This document shows, piece by piece, positions 44,079 to 47,420 of a DNA stretch of 47,420 nt. The position numbers and the translations under genes are program-made. The notes under the pieces were generated by a model. The model had not been told where the DNA came from and did no database searches. It was given only the letters and a program-made list of their open reading frames with translations. Source of the stretch: Symploca sp. SIO3C6 (GTDB taxonomy: Bacteria; Cyanobacteriota; Cyanobacteriia; Cyanobacteriales; Coleofasciculaceae); assembly GCA_010692425.1 (NCBI GenBank), contig JAAHHJ010000042.1, forward strand, positions 1-47,420. The letters are read 5' to 3'. How positions within the stretch are numbered: position 1 is the stretch's first letter; each line of letters opens with the position of its first letter.

Positions 44079-45986
44079 ATGCATGTAAGCGAGATTACTC
44101 ATCCGAACCAGCTACACGGTCTGTCGATTCGTCAACTAGAGCAAATTGCTCGTCAAATCAGGGAGAAACATCTCCAAACCGTAGCGGCAACTGGAGGTCA
44201 CTTAGGACCAGGGTTAGGCGTAGTGGAACTAACCTTAGCTCTTTATCAGACTCTCGACCTCGATCGCGACAAAGTTACCTGGGATGTGGGACACCAGGCT
44301 TACCCCCACAAAATGATTACCGGGCGCTACGAAAGGTTCAATACGCTCAGACAAAAGGATGGCGTTGCCGGTTATCTCAAGCGCTGTGAGAACAAATTCG
44401 ATCACTTTGGTGCTGGTCATGCTTCCACCAGTATTTCTTCTGCCTTGGGCATGGCATTAGCGCGAGACCTCAAGGGCGAAAATTTTAAAGTGGCAGCCGT
44501 AATTGGGGATGGTGCTTTAACTGGCGGTATGGCCTTAGAAGCTATTAACCATGCCGGACATTTACCCAAAACTAGGCTGTTAGTGGTACTCAACGACAAT
44601 GAAATGTCGATTTCCCCTAACGTTGGGGCAATTTCCCGCTCTCTCAACAAAGTGCGGCTGAGTGCGCCAGTGCAGTTTCTTGCTGACAATTTGGAAGAGC
44701 AGTTTAAGCAACTGCCCTTCTTCGGTGATTCTTTATCCCCAGAATTGCAGCGAGTTAAGGAAGGGATGAAGCGTCTGGCAGTACCGAAAGTGGGTGCTGT
44801 CTTAGAGGAATTGGGCTTTACCTATATGGGTCCAGTGGATGGTCACAATTTAGAAGACCTCATTTCCACCTTCAAAGCCGCCCATCAACAGGAAGGTCCA
44901 GTACTGGTGCATGTGGTGACGACTAAAGGCAAAGGTTATGCGATCGCAGAACAAGACCGAGTAGGTTATCATGCCCAAAGTCCCTTTAATCTTGCCACTG
45001 GTAAAGCTAATCCTTCCAGTAAGCCCAAACCCCCCGGTTACTCTAAAGTTTTTGCCCATACCCTAGTAAAACTTGCCGAGAATAATCCCAAAATCATTGG
45101 CATTACAGCGGCAATGGCAACTGGGACTGGTTTAACGAAACTCCAAGAAAAGCTGCCCAAACAGTATATAGATGTTGGTATTGCTGAACAACATGCTGTT
45201 ACTCTGGCTGCTGGTTTAGCTTGTGAAGGCATGCGTCCAGTTGCTGCCATTTATTCTACTTTCCTGCAACGGGCTTATGACCAGATAATTCACGACGTTT
45301 GCATCCAAAAATTACCAGTATTCTTCTGTCTTGACCGTGCTGGGATTGTCGGTGCTGATGGTCCTACACACCAGGGCATGTATGATATTGCCTATCTGCG
45401 CTGTATTCCTAACATGGTGGTTATGGCTCCTAAGGATGAAGCAGAATTGCAGCGTATGGTGGTTACTGGTGTCAATTATACCGAGGGAGCAATTGCCATG
45501 CGCTACCCTCGTGGCAACGGTTACGGTGTGCCCTTAATGGAAGAAGGATGGGAAGCTCTGCCCATCGGCAAAGGGGAAATTCTGCGTAATGGTGATGATG
45601 TTTTACTTTTGGGTTATGGCAGTATGGTTTACCCAGCCATGCAAACTGCTGAAATTCTCAACGAGCATGGTATTGAAGCCACAGTAGTTAATGCCCGCTT
45701 TGTTAAGCCTTTAGATACAGAGTTAATTTTGCCTCTAGCCGAGCGCATTGGTAAAGTTGTCACCTTAGAGGAAGGTTGCTTGATGGGTGGCTTTGGTTCA
45801 GCAGTGCTCGAAGCCCTGCAAGACAGCAATATCTTGGTTCCTGTCAAGCGTCTAGGTGTACCAGATAAGTTGGTAGATCATGCCAAGCCAGATGAATCAA
45901 AAGCGGATTTGGGTCTAACTAGTCCTCAAATTGCTGAACAGATACTTGCTGCTTTCTTTAGTAAGCAACCGTCTGTTGTTAGTTAA
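44079..45986 (+). CDS. dxs: 1-Deoxy-D-xylulose-5-phosphate synthase
   Basis: 635 residues of the TPP-dependent transketolase-like family. The TPP-Mg motif [18 protein letters not shown] starts near 143 with NDN about 30 residues on. [12 protein letters not shown], the central [15 protein letters not shown], and the catalytic Glu in [11 protein letters not shown] (about 370) are in place. It makes DXP from pyruvate and glyceraldehyde-3-phosphate, the first and flux-controlling step of the MEP pathway, which in cyanobacteria supplies carotenoids, phytyl chains and quinone tails. Start ATG gives the usual N-terminus [16 protein letters not shown]. It stands alone. Confidence 0.97.
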   Translation: MHVSEITHPNQLHGLSIRQLEQIARQIREKHLQTVAATGGHLGPGLGVVELTLALYQTLDLDRDKVTWDVGHQAYPHKMITGRYERFNTLRQKDGVAGYLKRCENKFDHFGAGHASTSISSALGMALARDLKGENFKVAAVIGDGALTGGMALEAINHAGHLPKTRLLVVLNDNEMSISPNVGAISRSLNKVRLSAPVQFLADNLEEQFKQLPFFGDSLSPELQRVKEGMKRLAVPKVGAVLEELGFTYMGPVDGHNLEDLISTFKAAHQQEGPVLVHVVTTKGKGYAIAEQDRVGYHAQSPFNLATGKANPSSKPKPPGYSKVFAHTLVKLAENNPKIIGITAAMATGTGLTKLQEKLPKQYIDVGIAEQHAVTLAAGLACEGMRPVAAIYSTFLQRAYDQIIHDVCIQKLPVFFCLDRAGIVGADGPTHQGMYDIAYLRCIPNMVVMAPKDEAELQRMVVTGVNYTEGAIAMRYPRGNGYGVPLMEEGWEALPIGKGEILRNGDDVLLLGYGSMVYPAMQTAEILNEHGIEATVVNARFVKPLDTELILPLAERIGKVVTLEEGCLMGGFGSAVLEALQDSNILVPVKRLGVPDKLVDHAKPDESKADLGLTSPQIAEQILAAFFSKQPSVVS

Positions 45987-45998
45987 GGTTCGTAGTTT

Positions 45999-46119
45999 AT
46001 TGTTCATAGTTCATGGCTCATGGTACGCGCTCTGCGCATGCCGGGCAAACATTGGGTTGGTATAAGGGCAGTTGAGGAATACTAACCCAATGAACAATTA
46101 ACAATGAACTATGAACAAT
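45999..46119. repeat. MITE-like palindromic element with nested inverted repeats
   Basis: A perfect 16-bp inverted repeat, ATTGTTCATAGTTCAT (45999-46014) and its complement (46104-46119), encloses a second one, ATTGGGTTGGTAT (46051-46063) with ATACTAACCCAAT (46079-46091), 12 of 13 paired. The left arm continues as TTCATGG/CTCATGG heptamers and GTACGCGCTCTGCGCATG, which recur inverted at 46772-46819. It lies between dxs and the cupin gene and has no ORF. Confidence 0.7.
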
Positions 46120-46144
46120 TAGAATTAATATCACTTAAGAATTC

Positions 46145-46618
46145 ATGCAAACTTCACATTTAAAACCACTTAATCTTGTAGAACACCCTGAAGGAGGAAG
46201 ATACCAAGAGGTATTCCGATCAAACACTTCCGTAAGCACTGCCGATTCCAGTGTGAGGTGCAGCCTAACCCATATTTACTTCTCCCTAAATCCAGATGAG
46301 AAGAGTCATTTCCATAGGGTTAACGGAGATGAAGTATGGAATTTCTATAAAGGTAAAGGTCTTTATCTTTACCTCTGGGATGGCACTCATTCACCACCAC
46401 AACGCATTACATTGTCACCTGAAGAAAACCAATTCTGCTATGTTATACCTTCAGGTATGTGGCAGGCCGCAGAACCTATTCAAGACAAGGTTTTGGTGGG
46501 TTGTTCTGTTGCACCTGGCTTTGAATTCACAGGTTTTGAGCTTTTAAGTAGCACTTCAGAAGAAGGGCAACGACTATTATCCATTGCACCAAATTGGCAG
46601 CAATTAGTTCTTTCTTAA
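46145..46618 (+). CDS. Cupin, DUF985 family
   Basis: 157 residues with the single beta-barrel cupin of DUF985: LVEHPEGGRYQEVFRS, THIYFSLNPDEKSHFHRVNGDE with the metal-ligand-like His residues, and the C-terminal motif VGCSVAPGFEFTGFELL. Family members are small-molecule-binding or isomerase-like proteins of largely unknown function. The length and both termini are normal. Confidence 0.85.
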   Translation: MQTSHLKPLNLVEHPEGGRYQEVFRSNTSVSTADSSVRCSLTHIYFSLNPDEKSHFHRVNGDEVWNFYKGKGLYLYLWDGTHSPPQRITLSPEENQFCYVIPSGMWQAAEPIQDKVLVGCSVAPGFEFTGFELLSSTSEEGQRLLSIAPNWQQLVLS

Positions 46619-46747
46619 CTAGTACTTGAAAGGAACAGTAGCATAGGGCAAGATAATTTTTTCCTTATTGCAACACATCTCAAACCAGAGGATATCAACC
46701 TATTTTGGAAAGCAATTGATGATAAAAGTCGCCCTATAAAGTTTTAG
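46619..46747 (+). other. Possible gene remnant after the cupin gene
   Basis: In the same frame as the cupin, directly past its stop, 42 codons read through with protein-like composition (GQDNFFLIATHLKPEDINLF, ending DDKSRPIKF) and no start codon. The cupin itself is full length, so this would be the tail of a different, deleted gene. It may be chance. Confidence 0.25.
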
Positions 46748-46771
46748 GGCAACTGAATAACCAACAATGTT

Positions 46772-46819
46772 TGCGCAGCATGCGCGTAGCGCGTACCATG
46801 AGCGATGAACCATGAGCAA
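46772..46819 (-). repeat. Heptamer/palindrome repeat overlapping a start codon
   Basis: Inverted copy of the left arm of the 45999 element: GCATGCGCGTAGCGCGTACC followed by CATGAGC/GATGAAC/CATGAGC heptamers. The ATG used by the next gene (46805) lies inside a heptamer unit. Confidence 0.65.
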
Positions 46820-47218
46820 TATACCAGAGTTTTTGTATATGGTACTCTTAAGCCTGGTGAGGTTAATTATGACCAATATTGTGCTAGTAAGATAGTGGAA
46901 GAAACTAGAGCGGTCGCTTTTGGTGGGCTTTTTGATCTCCCCATAGGCTACCCTGCTATGACTCTGGGAAATAGTAGAGTTGAGGGTTTTGTGTTAACTT
47001 TCCCCGAAGATGGTATCTTGAGGCAGCTTGATGAGCTTGAAGATTACGAGCCACAGCGCAAGCCAGAAGAAAATGAGTATAATCGACACCAAATTGAAAC
47101 TTATAGTTTAGAAGGGAAAGTACTAGGTTTATCTTGGGTTTATTTGATGACTATTGAGCAAGTGCGGCTCCAAGGAGGTGTATTATTAAGATCTGGGTTT
47201 TGGAATAGCCGATGTTGA
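46805..47218 (+). CDS. Gamma-glutamylcyclotransferase-like (AIG2/GGCT) protein
   Basis: 137 residues. The family motif VFVYGTLKPGE is at 9-19 and the likely catalytic acid is E79 in LDELEDYEP. Such proteins cyclise gamma-glutamyl or related amide substrates to 5-oxoproline. The first five residues (MNHEQ) are encoded by a dispersed repeat, and several ATGs in different frames occur within 15 bases, so the real start is uncertain. The C-terminus FWNSRC is ordinary. Confidence 0.8.
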   Translation: MNHEQYTRVFVYGTLKPGEVNYDQYCASKIVEETRAVAFGGLFDLPIGYPAMTLGNSRVEGFVLTFPEDGILRQLDELEDYEPQRKPEENEYNRHQIETYSLEGKVLGLSWVYLMTIEQVRLQGGVLLRSGFWNSRC

Positions 47219-47420
47219 TTTACGCCAGAGTGCCGTTAAAATTAGCGCCTTGTATAGGCGACTAAGGAAACGCCTATCTCCTTTAAGATGCAGATCAATA
47301 ACCCATCGCTGAAAGCGAGGGTTTGTAAGAGGCAAGTCTTACAGAGATTTGATTAGACCATTGAGCGCTTAACTGGTACGTACTTCCAGGTACTTCCCTA
47401 GCCTGGATTATCTACAAACA
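47219..47420. other. Right end: alternative hairpins, no gene
   Basis: GGCG at 47257-47260 can pair either with CGCC at about 47247 or, as ATAGGCG, with CGCCTAT at 47271-47277, giving two mutually exclusive hairpins after the cyclotransferase gene. AACCCATCGCT/AGCGAGGGTT (47300-47322) forms a further stem that resembles hairpins at IS200/IS605 ends. No transposase gene is visible. Confidence 0.4.

Overview
The window is chromosomal DNA of a cyanobacterium, most likely a filamentous or otherwise large-genome species. The evidence is the gene set (sucrose synthase SusA, a bilin-GAF chemoreceptor, an orthocaspase-like protein, Uma2, DUF1049/LapA-like protein, MEP-pathway Dxs), the many HIP1 octamers (GCGATCGC), and the abundance of short tandem repeats of 7 and 8 bp together with small palindromic dispersed repeats. 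No rRNA, tRNA, CRISPR array or intact transposase gene was recognised.

Layout. 0.2-2.7 kb (minus): 4-hydroxyphenylpyruvate dioxygenase and a CtBP-like D-2-hydroxyacid dehydrogenase. 3.4-6.4 kb (plus): a YdiJ-type FAD/Fe-S D-2-hydroxyglutarate dehydrogenase. 6.6-7.9 kb: a Uma2 nuclease-fold protein and an orphan. 8.0-14.2 kb (minus): sucrose synthase, M32 carboxypeptidase and a 17-repeat TPR protein. 14.7-17.5 kb: an accessory island with an FGE/C-type-lectin-fold protein carrying the end of a TIR domain and a C-terminus that looks like the variable region of a diversity-generating retroelement, a small orphan, a dense repeat block, and a small gene broken by a 30-bp palindromic insertion. 17.5-21.2 kb (plus): dhaK, a CPA2 antiporter and dhaL, then msrB. 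22.2-27.4 kb (minus): an RHH-PAS protein and a CBCR-type methyl-accepting protein. 27.7-32.9 kb (minus): orphan, aroK, LapA-like protein, ubiX and an RNase-II-like protein whose catalytic motif has degenerated. 33.7-36.9 kb: a conserved unknown, clpP and a secreted Pro-rich protein. 37.2-43.7 kb: a pseudo-orthocaspase and a 1529-residue membrane protein that contains three tandem-repeat arrays inside its reading frame. 44.1-47.2 kb (plus): dxs, a DUF985 cupin and a gamma-glutamylcyclotransferase-like protein.

Two themes stand out. First, the TIR-remnant/FGE gene has the codon signature of adenine mutagenesis (a run of NNC and NNT codons where DGR templates carry AAC/AAT), but no reverse transcriptase or template repeat is visible here, so it would be a remote or fossil DGR target. 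Second, 7-mer and 8-mer repeats sit directly at stop codons, in the strand sense of the gene they follow, and several have become coding sequence: 28 uninterrupted CTYCTGC heptamers in the membrane protein, octamer arrays in the same protein, an octamer-like tail on the chemoreceptor, and a heptamer repeat that supplies the start of the cyclotransferase gene. Because 7 and 8 are not multiples of 3, any change in copy number would shift the frame, so these loci could vary between cells.
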